A stretch of 64,000 nucleotides of DNA, taken from assembly GCA_022497155.1 (NCBI GenBank), contig MU385723.1, positions 248,001 through 312,000 of the forward strand, in the 5' to 3' direction. Each line of letters starts with the position of its first letter. Position 1 is the stretch's first letter. The translations under genes and the position numbers were made by a program. Below the pieces are notes generated by a model. It was not told the origin of the DNA, ran no database searches, and saw nothing but the letters and a program-made list of their open reading frames with translations. The DNA comes from Whalleya microplaca (taxonomy: Eukaryota; Ascomycota; Sordariomycetes; Xylariales; Xylariaceae). Shown here piece after piece: positions 1-10,984 of the stretch.

Positions 1-18
1 AGTGGTGGTGGTGGTGGT
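1..18. repeat. GGT trinucleotide microsatellite
   Basis: A short run of GGT units opens the window and continues to its left edge, so its full length cannot be judged. No reading frame around it looks coding. Confidence 0.8.
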
Positions 19-1912
19 GAGTTTATTTAACCCCTTTGACGATTCAGCTTTAACGAGGCGACAGGGCTGCTTTCTAGCAAAAATAAAACTCAGGCACTCA
101 ATAATTTCTATGCTAGAATTTGGTGGCGTTCGGGCAGCATTTCGACAATACATCCATGTGTAAACCGTTGCTTAAGAGCGTTCATCCATGTACAATACAT
201 TGATTGCGCACAATCGTGCAGTATACGGCACTATGACGTGTAATTCAGCAACGACGCTAGCACAGGGCTACACGTACCTAGGTACTAGATCCCGCCTACT
301 AGCATCCTTATTCGAGCCAATGGAAACAGCGTTATTTAGGCTGCCCAGCCAGCCGGTGCAGTTAGAAACCACTCAACTCTACAGTTTCAATGTGTACACA
401 CTACCTACCAGCCTACACGGAGGTCCATAGCATGGACGCACAAACGAACGTGTAGATCAAAGTAACCCCATTCGCCACATCTATGGTGCCTCATTTTGTA
501 TGCACAGCCTACCTGCCTAATCTAAAGTCAAAAGGAACCTTGGAAGCTGGGAAGTCAAGGCTCGGTCATCAGCCAACCAATATCGCTTACTGATTGCTAG
601 ATGCACATATGGCAGCTCGGGTACCTAGGTAGGCACTCGACTGTGCCACTGTGGCAACAGTATCACACAGCCACAGCCATGGCAGTCTGTGGCGACTTGA
701 CGACTCGGAGGCGAGTACTGGCAAAGTGGGAAACACTCTCTAATTGATCAACTAATATTAACTGTTGTGTATCGTGGGGGCAATTAGGAATAGCGCTGAG
801 TGCTCTAGATTGCACATTCAAGCACAAGAACCTTTCCCCAGCCTCTAATGGCTACATTCTGAGGAAGCATGATCCATGAATAGAACCTGTATACGTGTCG
901 GTGTTAAAGCTACACCTGGATTCGAATAATGTGTTCAATGATTCGCTGTGTGAGTGTTGAGCTTGTTGGGGGTCCATCCCGTCTTGAATGAATGACACTA
1001 AAAATCTAGATAAGTATATATCAACATCTTGGAAGCGCGTATGGCTTTGAATAGTTCTCTGCTCAGAGAATCTTCCATCCTATTCGATGCACATAACACT
1101 TCACTTCATTTAACTACTTCAACTTGATCATAAATATGCCTTCGATTGAGCACAATTAATGATTCGCTAGAAATTGGAGTGTGATTGGTGATGAACATTT
1201 TGTCGCTCTCATTGAGGGCGCGCATGGGCATAATGCCGATTATATACTGGTATGAGCTTGAATGAGTCGCCAAGGCCTGCAAGGGTATTGATCAAAACCG
1301 TGAACTGTGATGAACAGATCGACGAGAATCACCAACTCTGCAGAGGATCAATTCGCAAACTGTTCTACTTCAGTCGAGCTCAAGCTTGCCAGTATCACAT
1401 CGGATGTGGAGACCGAGCTTCGATGTTTCAGACTATCTCGGTAATAGATATCCGTTTCGTATCACAAGATGATACGCTTAGGGCACTATCCCATACACAC
1501 GACATACTGTTGCCAAGCCACAGATTAGATACTAGAGATCGTAGCTACCATGAGAAAATCTCCGTCCTCGTTGATGCTTGAAACGGATGCCAAGTCCTCT
1601 GAGCTTGTTGCGATTGGCTCCCCAACTTCGAATCAGGGAACCCTGGGATGTAACCACGGCTAACCACGCCCGTGAGGCTCAGTGCTTAGCTTCACCAACT
1701 TTATCCTTCACGCTTCAGTTCGAAGTGCCTGGATGGATGAAACGACTGTTCACTGGAATGTATATATAAGATGAGCATTTGTGCCACCTAGCATCTAATA
1801 GAGAACTATCATCTCACGAGCACTTATTGAATTTAATCATAACCTAATTTCAACTCAATATATCTTTCTTCTTCAACTAGTTCTGTGAACTAACCCAACC
1901 TTACCTCCGAAA
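19..1912. other. Intergenic, no gene seen
   Basis: The open frames here (for example near 188-430 and 1252-1581 on the plus strand) have no recognisable domain, no signal peptide and no splice structure that extends them. The last 60 bases before 1913 are rich in CTTCTTC and AACT tracts, as expected for the transcription start and 5' UTR of the next gene. Confidence 0.5.
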
Positions 1913-2496
1913 ATGTATACCCAGCACATCTTAACCACCGCGCTCCTAATCACCAGCGCCGCCATCACAAGCGCAGGTACGCCCCTCCAACCGCACTCCA
2001 GTCCCCTCCCCTACAATACATTCCACCTTGTCTAACATATACAAGGGACCATCGACCGCCGCCAAATCCTCGACAAGCTCGGCAGCATCCCGTGCAACGC
2101 GGCGCGCTTCCGCATCGTCGGCGCGCTGGGCGACACCAAGGACGCCGTGGGCCAGATCCAGGACGCCGGCGTGCAGGACGCGGCGTCGACGGGCTTACAG
2201 CAGGCCCAGGATGGCATCGGCCAGATCGCGCAGGCCATCATCACGGGCCAGGACCCGCCGCAAGCGGGCCGCGACCAGGTCGAGGCCGGGCTGGGGGCCG
2301 CTGGGGACGCGCTCGCGGGCGGTGATGCGTGAGTCTTTCCTTTCTTGTATTTCTTTCTTGGGGTCTTGTGGAGATCTTGTGTGCATTGCTGATGAGTGTG
2401 TGCGGCGCCTGTAGGAACGATACCGCGGTCTCTGATGCCCAGACTTCTCTTGATAAGGCTGTCAAGGCGGGGCAGGACGTCGTTGCTAATTGTTAG
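1913..2496 (+). CDS. Small secreted protein, function unknown
   Basis: Predicted exons are 1913-1976, 2046-2328 and 2415-2496, giving 142 residues; both introns (69 and 86 nt) have GT-AG ends and keep phase. The protein starts MYTQHILTTALLITSAAITSA, a short hydrophobic signal peptide ending at an Ala-x-Ala type site. A dibasic Asp-Arg-Arg-Gln follows soon after and could be a Kex2 processing site. The mature part has only two cysteines, in SIPCN near its start and as the last residue, and a middle rich in Gly, Ala, Gln and Asp with a loose heptad-like spacing of GQIQDAGVQDA, suggesting amphipathic helix. I do not recognise the family. Inference: an extracellular or cell-wall-associated small protein, possibly an effector. 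No unspliced reading frame covers the gene. Confidence 0.72.
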
Positions 2497-3084
2497 GCGA
2501 GAAAGAGTTGGTGAGACGGAGATAGAGAAGGGGGGAGGCGCAAATGTTCTAGGCCGCGTCTAGGAGTTCAGAGAATCGCCATCTCGCCGAAGACTTATAT
2601 GGTATTGTTGAAGACCTCCTGTATAGGATGAGGTTTCAATTTGGTTGAGGAAGATGGGAGTATGTCCTGGTTTGTCGATGGGGATGGCATCTAGTAGGAA
2701 TTCTCCGAGCCATGGGAATTTCGTTTCATGGGCGATGTCGAGATGGGGGCGTTGGAACCTATACAAGCGGCCAGCTACCAGGGTTAGGGTCTGTGTATTG
2801 GCATTGGAAATTACGATACCCCGTGGCCTTGAGTCAGCTGTGGTCCGCAAGACAGAACAAGTTAGTCACGATAGATTTCTTAAACAGGCGCCATGGTGGT
2901 TGTTTCAATAAAACAAGAAAGATTAAAATCAAAGATGGAATTGTTGTTGGTGAAGCAATCTCTAGTCCAGAGGCAATGCCCCCAAAACCACGGTTCCCGT
3001 TATCCCTATCTCTTTAGGCGTTTAACAGAACCCCTTCAGGTCATCGGGGCCACCGAGCGCAGGCCTTGGTTGTGCATTTTCTTC
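2497..3084. other. Intergenic between convergent genes
   Basis: This stretch lies between the ends of the secreted-protein gene (plus) and the DUF7770-like gene (minus). It should hold both 3' UTRs. Overlapping open frames on both strands show no domain and are probably chance. Confidence 0.5.
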
Positions 3085-4138
3085 TTATACTTCCTCACCA
3101 TTCACCCACTGGTCATCAGAGTCAGTATGTGCTCTCTATATTATTTGGCGAATAATCGGAGGGTTAAAGGCATGTTTTGAGAGTGTCAACTCCCAATTGG
3201 AATTCATGTTTATAAAGGAGGACGGAAAGGGTAATAAATGACTTTGGGTGTTACTCACCTTACGAACCCATTTGCCCGGCACAAGTATCAGAGGACTTAT
3301 GGTTCCATCTGCATTGGCAGTCTTGGACCTATTCTTTCTACCGCCAGGCATCCAAGACGATTGCATGAGCTCATCTACATAGCTCTGCAGGCGCGGAGCT
3401 CTCAGGAGCTCCACAACGAAGTCCTGAATTTTGCCAAGGACAGCAAAAACCCAGAAGCGGTGACCTATGATTTATTGGTAAGATGATCATGAGCGAAAGA
3501 CTAATTTTGACAACTGCTCACCACGTCCATTGAGAAGTTCATACTTGAGCAGTCCAGCTTCTTGAATCTTCAGAACGATGTCACGGACAGAGACATTGTC
3601 CTTCATGCGTCGTCCAACCCCAGTGGCTCTGATCTTTGTGAGTACGGCCATGTGTGCATCGGGGCTCATACTCGGGTCATCGGTAATAGGTCTAGCAAGA
3701 AGCACAACGCCGCTGCTGGTCTTCGTGTCGTACAGCTCGATGGTGATGATTCTATCGTCATCAAGCTTGAATCCAATCTTCCAAGAGTTTGGGTTCCCGT
3801 CCAGAGTCGGCAGGGCGAATACCCACTGTAAGGTCCAGAGTCAGTAGTTATGCTTATATATTTGTAGAAGTTTTGAATCATGTCTTGACAGTCATGTACT
3901 GGAACAGATTCCCAAAGAGGCAGTTTGTGTACATGGGATGGTACTGGAAGGGTAATAAATGACTCTGGAGTTTACTCACAATGCTGCCGACTTTCTGGTC
4001 GATGATGTCTGTCCAGGCCTCCGGGGTGGTCGCAGCCGTCACGGCGAAGTAGGCCTTGGTCGCAAATTGGAATTGCGCAACCGAGGCTTTGGCGCCGTCG
4101 ATCTCAACCCCATAAACAGTGGGAAGCATCTTGTTCAT
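3085..4138 (-). CDS. DUF7770-like fungal protein
   Basis: Four exons on the minus strand: 4138-3980, 3825-3522, 3464-3259 and 3108-3085, giving 230 residues. Introns are 154, 57 and 150 nt, all GT-AG with consistent phase. The core reads NPNSWKIGFKLDDDRIITIE, then a region with VLLARPITDDPS, then VSVRDIVLKIQEAGLLKYEL, and a GHRFWVFAVL block at about residue 155. This order (a Trp-containing strand, a polar central strand pair, a helix and G-x-RFW) is what I know from the fungal DUF7770 family, whose biochemical role is unknown. No signal peptide or membrane segment is seen. The start chosen is the first ATG after a GA-rich, low-complexity leader; an ATG three codons later is also possible. 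The 150 and 154 nt introns are members of an introner-like family (listed separately). The last exon codes for only seven residues and the stop. Confidence 0.6.
3109..3258 (-). repeat. Introner-like element, copy A (intron 3 of DUF7770-like gene)
   Basis: A 150-nt phase-0 intron beginning GTGAGTAACACCCAAAGTCA and ending ACTGACTCTGATGACCAG. Its first 40 nt match copy C, in a different gene 20 kb away, at 34 of 40 positions. Intron bases 13-20 can pair with bases 135-142 (7 of 8 pairs), placing the CTGAC branch point inside the stem. Confidence 0.7.
3826..3979 (-). repeat. Introner-like element, copy B (intron 1 of DUF7770-like gene)
   Basis: A 154-nt phase-0 intron. Its first 32 nt match copy A at 28 positions, including the unbroken run GAGTAA at the start and GTCATTTATTACCCTT. 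Bases 11-20 (TCCAGAGTCA) are a perfect 10-bp reverse complement of bases 137-146 (TGACTCTGGA), which contain the branch point. Confidence 0.7.
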
Positions 4139-5354
4139 TTGCGTCGACGACGTTACAAGAAATGCAGTGACTATGTTGGAAGGGGGTCGACGACAAAGAG
4201 GTAAAGACGAACGAGTTGAAGACGTCAATGAATGGCAATGAGGAGCAGCCAAAGACGAACGAAGAATGACGTTTACGAACAGCGACAACGACGAGGTGAA
4301 GATGAACGAAGACGCTGCTGTCAAAAACGATGGCAGTGACGTTCATGGAAGGCGGTGGAGAAAAAGGACAGGGCACAGAGGATAGGTGGTTGCAGAACAA
4401 AGTGGTCGGCGTCTAGAGATGGACAGATGAGGTACCTTTCAATTTATATATTTCAATGTCAATTTTACATGCTGCTAGTACTTTTGGCACCTTCCAAAGC
4501 CATGTAAAAACATATTGAGAGGGATTGGCAAGAACTCTTACAATGCTTTGTCTTGTCATAGGATCCCTCAAAGGCAACCATGGGGTTCCATAGTGGCATT
4601 CGCCCATCAGGACAGTAGATAGAACCTCTTGGTAGATGACATGCCCGGTGAGTTTCAATAGTGAACCTCTTCACTAGAATATATAGACTCGATGATTGTT
4701 CAAAATTGAAGCAAAAGACAAATTTCCCTTGATTGTATTTACTTAGCAAAGAACATATAGCATATTGCAATTGCTGTTTCTGTATTCAATGTTGTGCTGC
4801 TGCCTACTTAGATACCCCTTTAATACCATGTCAATCAAACCGAAAAAGATTTCTCAAGACTGATCCCTTAAATATTTTTCAATCACGTTTGTAGTAGTAT
4901 GTTTGATATTCCGTTGTATGTATCCTGATCTAGTTTTGCTTGTACTTTCGAACCTGATTCTGTTGATATATTGGACAAAAACATGTGCAATGTAAGCGCT
5001 GAAAGTGTCGCATAGATATTAGAAGAAACCCTACTTGCCAATAGTCCTACTATCTGCTGCGATCATAATTTCATAATGTGATGATCGTGTTACGTATCTA
5101 AGTACTTCAGCCAACACCATCTGTTCGTTACAGAGCCCGGCATTGCCCGGTGCATGACCCTGTAGCCATATGAAATCTGTCATTGACGAGGTTGGGCATA
5201 ACATTACGATGTCTCCTAATTTAAGGAGTCCAATAACTAAACATAATACCATGTATCGCACTCGGAAGACATTGGCATCTCTGCCTGGAAGATGATAAAC
5301 ATGGCGCAAAACAGTCAGGAGATCAACTACGGGTAGGGCTATTATCAATGAACC
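4139..5354. other. Intergenic; GA-rich low-complexity leader then no gene seen
   Basis: Bases 4140-4340 are a repetitive GACGAACGA/GACGACGAG-rich stretch on the plus strand (pyrimidine-rich on the minus strand), compatible with the promoter or 5' UTR of the DUF7770-like gene. The rest, including a 101-codon frame near 4465-4770, has no recognisable product. Confidence 0.45.
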
Positions 5355-5933
5355 ATGGCCACCCACCAATCACGCACGGCGTAATCAGATGCCGCCTTCC
5401 TCCTGCCGCACATTAAGAAGACAGACCGTATTCTCGACTTCGGCTACGGGCCCGGCACTATCACCACGGGATTTGCCAAGTATGCCAACGAAGGCACAGT
5501 AGTCGGCATCAACATCTCTTCAGCCATCCTGAAGAAAGCGAAGACAGTGGCGGCCGAGTTCGAAATTCCCACAGAGGGACCAGGTTTCGTCGTCTTCGAG
5601 GAAGGCAACAGCTTGGAAAGACTCGCTTATCCCGATAACACGTTCAACATCGTCTACTGCTCCCAGGCCTTCGGCTATTTGCCACCACCGGATCTGCCCC
5701 TCCGAGCGTTAACCGAGATCCGACGAGTTTTGAAGCCTGGCGGCATCCTAGCAACCCGCGACGCAGCGCACCAACATTTCTATCCGCGAAGTTTGGACCT
5801 CGACCGTCTGTGGGTGCGAAACCTAGGTCGGGTGGTAAGCAAAGGGACCGGCGGTGATCCCACAGGAACCATCATGCCAGCGTTGTCCCGCAGGGCCGGA
5901 TTTGGTACCTATATGACGGTGGCATTTGGCTGA
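5355..5933 (+). pseudogene. UbiE-type SAM-dependent methyltransferase, broken
   Basis: The frame starts MATHQSRTA, hits TAA at 5382-5384, then reads on in the same frame as SDAAFLLPHIKKTDRILDFG and a motif I of DFGYGPGTIT. Later come VVGINIS (motif post I), DNTFNIVYCSQAFGYLP (motif II) and LTEIRRVLKPGG (motif III). These mark a class I methyltransferase of the UbiE/Methyltransf_11 group common in fungi. Motif I normally reads D-(V/I)-G-C-G-P-G; here Cys is Tyr. The frame ends at 5933 after GTIMPALSRRAGF, where intact relatives continue for roughly another 80 residues. The early stop leaves no ATG upstream of motif I. I read this as a pseudogene with a nonsense mutation and a lost 3' end; a short intron hiding the TAA is not possible with the splice sites present. 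Confidence 0.75.
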
Positions 5934-6145
5934 CCACTTATAGTTTGGTGTTTATGTAGATACGTTATGGTGTTGGCTAATTTCTTAGTTTGATATTTAT
6001 GTTCATATAGCGATGATATCTCCAGGTCTTCCCCTATCTGTGCCAATACGTGATTTCAACAGAGTCTATTAGATGTTGTCAAAATCAGAGCACGGTCCTA
6101 TACTATGAGTGATCTACCAATGAAGGTTGTGTAAATGTTGCCCCA

Positions 6146-7254
6146 TCATACCTTTAGCCCTTGCACAATTTCCTCAACCTGACTAAAGGCTAAGTCGGAC
6201 ATGACTTCATCCCAGAGAGTCTGCCCAAGCCTCTCGGCCTCTGGCCGGGTGAGCGAAGGTGATTGCCTATTTATCATAGGTATTAATAATCAGGCTAGTC
6301 GGGTTATCAGTAAACTTACCCTAGAGGTTGGCAGTCCTGCAAATACTGCCCATGAGCTTCCGCGCCATGGTGAACTGCCCCATCCGTAAGTGCCCGAGCA
6401 CCTACTGAAGGAGAACGGCCGAATATCCGCTTCAGCACGGCCGCAACCTTATCGACAAAACTCCCCCCAGGCGCCACGCCTAGGCTGGTGCCGTAGCAAA
6501 GACCCGGATTCGGCATGGTGATCAAAACCGTTGAAGGCGGTACCCGTTTTGATAGCTCGGATACGAAAATCTGGCCAAGAAGCTTTGAAACGCAATAGCG
6601 CTCGGGCACGCCGAAGCTTTCGGGTTTGTCAAGTGTGGGAAGAAGAGGCATGGCGTTCTTTTCTTTGAATTTGGCCCAAAAGGCCATGTCTGAAGATACG
6701 AAGACCAGTCGCCCAGGCGGGTCAGACGCCGACTTGGCTTTAAGAAGAGGGAGAAGTTGGATTGATAGGAGCGCCGTGGATAGGACATTGACTTGGATTG
6801 TCAGTTCGTGGTTGGTGGGTACTGTTACCAAGTATTCCTGGTTCATTACACCGGCGTTCAGCACGGCGATGTCCAGATGGTCCAAGGCTTTGGCACGCTC
6901 GACAAAGCTGTTTATCGAGTCATACGACTCAAGATCCAGCTTCCAGACATCGACGGCGTCAGGCTCGACTTGACGGCCCGAAAGAAGGTTAGCCTTAGCT
7001 TTTTGGCCCTTTTCCTCATTCCGCACCGCAATAATAAGCTTGTCCACATGTAAATCTAGAAGCTGCCGAGCACATTCGAGGCCGATGCCAGTATTGGCGC
7101 CAGTAACGATGGCTATCTTGCCTTGGAGGTTTACATCGGTTGGTAATGGTAGGGTGACAAAAAATTGCCGGTATAGAAACCTACGGATAGACGCAGTTTC
7201 CTCCGGCGACGTAGCTGAAGCCCGAGGGGGCTGTTGAGTTGGCTCCACGCTCAT
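6146..7254 (-). CDS. Short-chain dehydrogenase/reductase
   Basis: Two exons, 7254-6320 and 6266-6146, give 351 residues; the 53-nt intron (GTAAGT to ATAG, phase 2) restores the usual C-terminal region SLTRPEAERLGQTLWDEVMS that an unspliced frame would lose. Visible motifs are TGANTGIG (51-58, NAD(P)-binding), NAG (133-135), Ser187/188 and YCVSK (220-224, the Tyr-x3-Lys catalytic pair). The Arg after the second beta strand (AVRNEEKG) suggests NADP preference. The layout matches the retinol-dehydrogenase/WW-oxidoreductase-like SDRs abundant in fungi, often linked to secondary metabolism; the substrate cannot be told. The gene lies between a dead methyltransferase and an alcohol-oxidase-like gene, but no synthase or regulator nearby supports calling this a biosynthetic cluster. 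Confidence 0.88.
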
Positions 7255-8936
7255 ACCCTAGAGGAAAAGTGAAGAAACTAGGGCGAATAAAGTTGGAAGC
7301 GGATATTCTCATTGGCTTTGGACTCCGCGGGGATTGGTCTTCAATCAGCTAACTAATAAATCAAACGACAGCGACGCCAGTTAAACGAAGTTGGAAGCAG
7401 ACTGAGCAACTGAAAATAGATCTACATTGATTCGGCCACAAATACTACGCGATATGTAGCAAGCATAACCAACACACAAAGTATGTGACACATATGTATA
7501 GCGCCGCGTGTCCGACAGGGAGGAAATGGAATGTACAGGTACCTCGTATACATTGGTTGATATCCCCGGGGTTACTAACAAGCCAACATGAAGTTCCAAC
7601 TAGTAGTAACATGTTAGTCCCTGGCATAGGCTTAATAGGTAATTATGGGCTGATGGTTATGTGCAATATCGAATATGCGGCACGACCGCAACTGCTGATT
7701 TATTACGCCGTATAAAGTAATATGAATGTTCCGCGTATAGTGGCCGGTAAGTGTCAGATGTCCTGTACCTAAGCTTATGTAGTTAGCGGGTGAGTTTTGG
7801 TTTATTGTATAAATACATGTGTTTTGAACCCGTTTCTTTTTTTTAACTTGTTTGGCTCTTGCTTTTCTTTTTTAAATCAAAATATAAATGTCGGCTTTTC
7901 TATATGGATGTATTATTATGATACATTAACAGGGGCTGATATTTTAAGGCCCCTAACCTTATATTACTTATGATGAACATTATTTCCTGCAATAATATAA
8001 GTTTTTTACTAAATGTTAGGTTTATTAATGAACTGATACATTTTACTTCAAGGTTAATCTTACATATAATAGACCAGTCGTTGAAAATTATCCAGTGGTA
8101 TTACATGAGATATAAAATAGGTATGCTGCCAAGGCGTATTGACCATTTGGCTGAGTAGCTGTAGCATAGGTTCTCGCACAATAAGCATGTTTCTGCCTCC
8201 ATTCGAAAAGTCTTGCCCTACCTTCTCAAGCCATGCCATCGAGAATAGCAACCCCAAACACTAATTCAGTCTCTATATGTACTTAAGTAGCAACCTAGCC
8301 TTCCAGCTTTCCTAGGAACCCCAGTGCCCCAGTATCCCATAAGAACCACTAGGTATTCCTCAATCTGGTCAATACTCGGGTGATCCGAAGAGCTATGGTA
8401 TAAAGCACTATTAGGTACCTGTTGCTCAAATCATCCCTTAGCGCAGCTTCAGACACAGGCTACCCGTTAATTGTTACAATCACCCATTCCTGAATATCCC
8501 CGCAACCAGCTACCACGTGATTTATGATCGCCAAGAGGAGTAGCGGCTTGGCGACCATCTGGTCGCCAAGGCCCTTAGTGGCTTGGCAACCAAGTTCCAT
8601 TTACTAGGAAGCTATTCAGATATAAAAGGCTGTATTTCGCCGTCCCTTAGATAGTCTCTCTTTGCTAGCCAGCGATCAATCTAAGTAATTTACCTTTCAC
8701 GCCCTCTGTTATCTCAAATCAAGACCTGTGGTAACGGCTTCGTTATATTAATATAGTGGGTTATAGAGATTGAGCCACCTGTTTATAGTCTTATCTAGTG
8801 CAATATAAATCCTCTCTCTGATGGCGATGCAAATACTAAAGCTAATTTCCATCCATTTCATCTGTGTTTCAAGAGACTGATTGAAGAGCCTCTAGCTAGC
8901 TTTTATACGTCATATCAAGAGGGGTGCAAAAAAGAG
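7255..8936. other. Gene-free, partly AT-rich stretch
   Basis: Bases about 7790-8120 are strongly AT-rich with no coding signal. Bases 8520-8700 carry clustered CTTGGC/GCCAAG half-sites, a perfect inverted repeat and a TATAAAAGG box, listed separately. Nothing else can be supported. Confidence 0.5.
8547..8570. promoter_or_regulatory. Perfect 10-bp inverted repeat CTTGGCGACC with 4-nt loop
   Basis: CTTGGCGACC, ATCT, GGTCGCCAAG form an exact palindrome. Further half-sites flank it (GATCGCCAAG at 8527 and CTTGGCAACCAAG near 8582), and a TATAAAAGG box lies about 50 bases downstream at 8622. This looks like a promoter with operator-like sites reading rightward, but no gene follows on the plus strand, so it may be a remnant of a mobile element. 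Confidence 0.4.
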
Positions 8937-10984
8937 TTACTTCCCTTCCAACACGCCCAACTCACCCAGGATAATATCAGCCGCCTTCTCCCCAATAGCA
9001 CAAGCAGTATTCATCGTATTCGCCGATACGCTGCCCGGCACAATACTTAAGTCCACCACCTTCAGCCCCTTCACCCCATACACATTCAGCAGCGGATCTA
9101 CGACCCCCATCTCGTCCCTGGGTGCCATCTTGCACGAGCCAAGCGGATGCCAGCTTACATCCACATTCTCTCTCAACCACTTCTCCAGTACCTCCTCATC
9201 CTCTGCATCATATACAACCTCCTGTTCCTCTGTCGGCAATGGCCTCTCGAGCCCCTCTGCTCTATCGGCCCCAGCAAGCGCCGCGCGGGATGTGGGAGAG
9301 AAAGGCGGATGACTGATTGGCAGCTCCCCTCTGAACGTGTTCATGCGCCGCACGATCTCGCGCTGCTTCTTGTACACCCACTTCTGCATCTCGAGGTCCA
9401 GTCCCTCTGGGTCCGTAAGCATGCCCGTGGCGAAGTCGAGACGATCACTCGGAGCCGGGCCCGTGATGTGGACGTGGCCCCGGGAATATGTGTTCACGGT
9501 GAACGCCGACACCCCGAAATACTGGATAGGAGCTAGCTTCGAGGGATCGCCCGGGAAGCCGGCCACGCTCGCCATCATGGCAAGTGGCTTGCTTGGCACG
9601 TCCTCGAAGTCCTGAGCCCAGGCTTTCTGGAACGCCGGGCTTAGGGACGCGACCTCGGTAGGGCTGGGGCGCACCTTGCAGTGCACGTCTTGGGCGTTCC
9701 ATCCCAACACTTTGGCCTTGGTGCGCATGAGTTCGTCGGTACTCACCCTGCCTGCTTGAACGCCGTCAATGGTTTCATCGGGGGTAAGACTCGATTTGTA
9801 TCCATAGAGCTTGATATTGTGGTCGTTGAAATTCTCGCCTACTCCGGGGACGTCGGCAATCAAGGTCTGGATTCCTGCTTTCTCCAGGATCTGAGGATTT
9901 CCGATACCGGATCTTTCCAGGACGAGGGGCGTGCCTAGAACGCCGCAGGATACAGCAACTAGCTTTGTGGCTTTGACTGTGCGGATCGGTAAGCCTTCGG
10001 CTTTGGGTTTGTACTCGATCCCGCTTGCTTTCTTGTTATCGTTAAACAAGACGCGGTGAACTTGCGAGTTGACCAGAACGTGGAGGTTTGGGTGTTTGCC
10101 GTCCTGTAGCAGCGGGTGTACGTAACCATGAGCCGTGTCCTGGCGCTTGCCATCTCGGCTAATGTAGCACATCGCGCGTTGAGCGCCGTTGTTGCCGTCG
10201 AGGTCATTGAGGTCATGCCGCTCGGGGAAGCCTGACTTTTTGGCTGCTGCGATGAAGTCCTCCTCACATCTCGGGGCGTTGTAGGTGCCGCTAGTGATGT
10301 GCAAGGGACCTTGATGCCCATGACGATCCTGATCTCCTGGTCCATGATAGGTTTCGATCTGTTGCCATCTGGCATCAGCACGGTGAATTTGAGGAGAGCA
10401 GATAGGAAGGTCAGGAGCTGTTCAAATACCTTGTTCAAATACGGTAGCATTTCGTTGGTTGACCAGCCGACGGCATTCCATGCGTCGAAATCAGCCCTCT
10501 GGGCACGACTGTACACCACTACAGAACACAACCATCAGCCACTGTGATCCGTACCACGATAGAATTATATCTATATGTTCCATAATGCAGCCGTTAAAAA
10601 GCAGCCTTACTCATATTTACAGATGAACCGCCTCCAAGGGTGCCTCCGACGGGCTGGACAAGCTGTCGACTACCCAACTGCTTCTCCTGGTTAGACTTAT
10701 GGAAGGTGGTGAACCTGTTGATGGGAAGGTAATGTGTGATGAACATGAGTGGCTGGATGATGGTCGGCTCATCGTAGTTATTAGGTCCGCCTTCAACAAC
10801 CAGGACTGAGACGCCGGCCTCAGCAAGGCGCCCCGCGAGAACACAGCCGGCCGTTCCGCCTATACCCCAGTCAATGACAGCAAGCGAAAGTAACATGAGT
10901 AGGAGAAGTTAAGCAACACATACCTCCCGCGACGATCACGTCCACTTCCTCGACGTGGTTTGGCAGCTCAGTATAAAGGCCCAT
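8937..10984 (-). CDS. Alcohol-oxidase-like GMC flavoenzyme
   Basis: Four exons, 10984-10924, 10859-10611, 10518-10430 and 10358-8937, give 606 residues. The introns are 64, 92 and 71 nt and all phases agree. The start MGLYTELPNHVEEVDVIVAG runs into GGGTAG (20-25), the FAD-binding glycine motif, then an acidic VVEGG. GGTLGGGSSVNMMVYSRAQR is the GMC signature, split by an intron inside the second Met. The C-terminal block has SWHPLGSCKM (active-site His537) and SANTMNTA (the second catalytic position, Asn583). Overall order and wording (QDTAHGYVHPLLQDGKHPNL, KKQREI) fit the alcohol (methanol) oxidase branch: oxidation of a primary alcohol to an aldehyde with release of H2O2. Peroxisomal alcohol oxidases normally end in a PTS1-like tripeptide; this one ends GVLEGK, so it is probably not imported that way. 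The exact substrate is open. Confidence 0.85.

Noticed and set aside
8937..10304. Flavoenzyme read as a 455-residue protein from its longest frame
   Set aside because: That frame lacks the FAD-binding N-terminus; three upstream exons restore it with matching phases.
5355..10984. Methyltransferase, dehydrogenase and flavoenzyme as a secondary-metabolite cluster
   Set aside because: No backbone synthase, regulator or exporter lies nearby, and the methyltransferase is dead.
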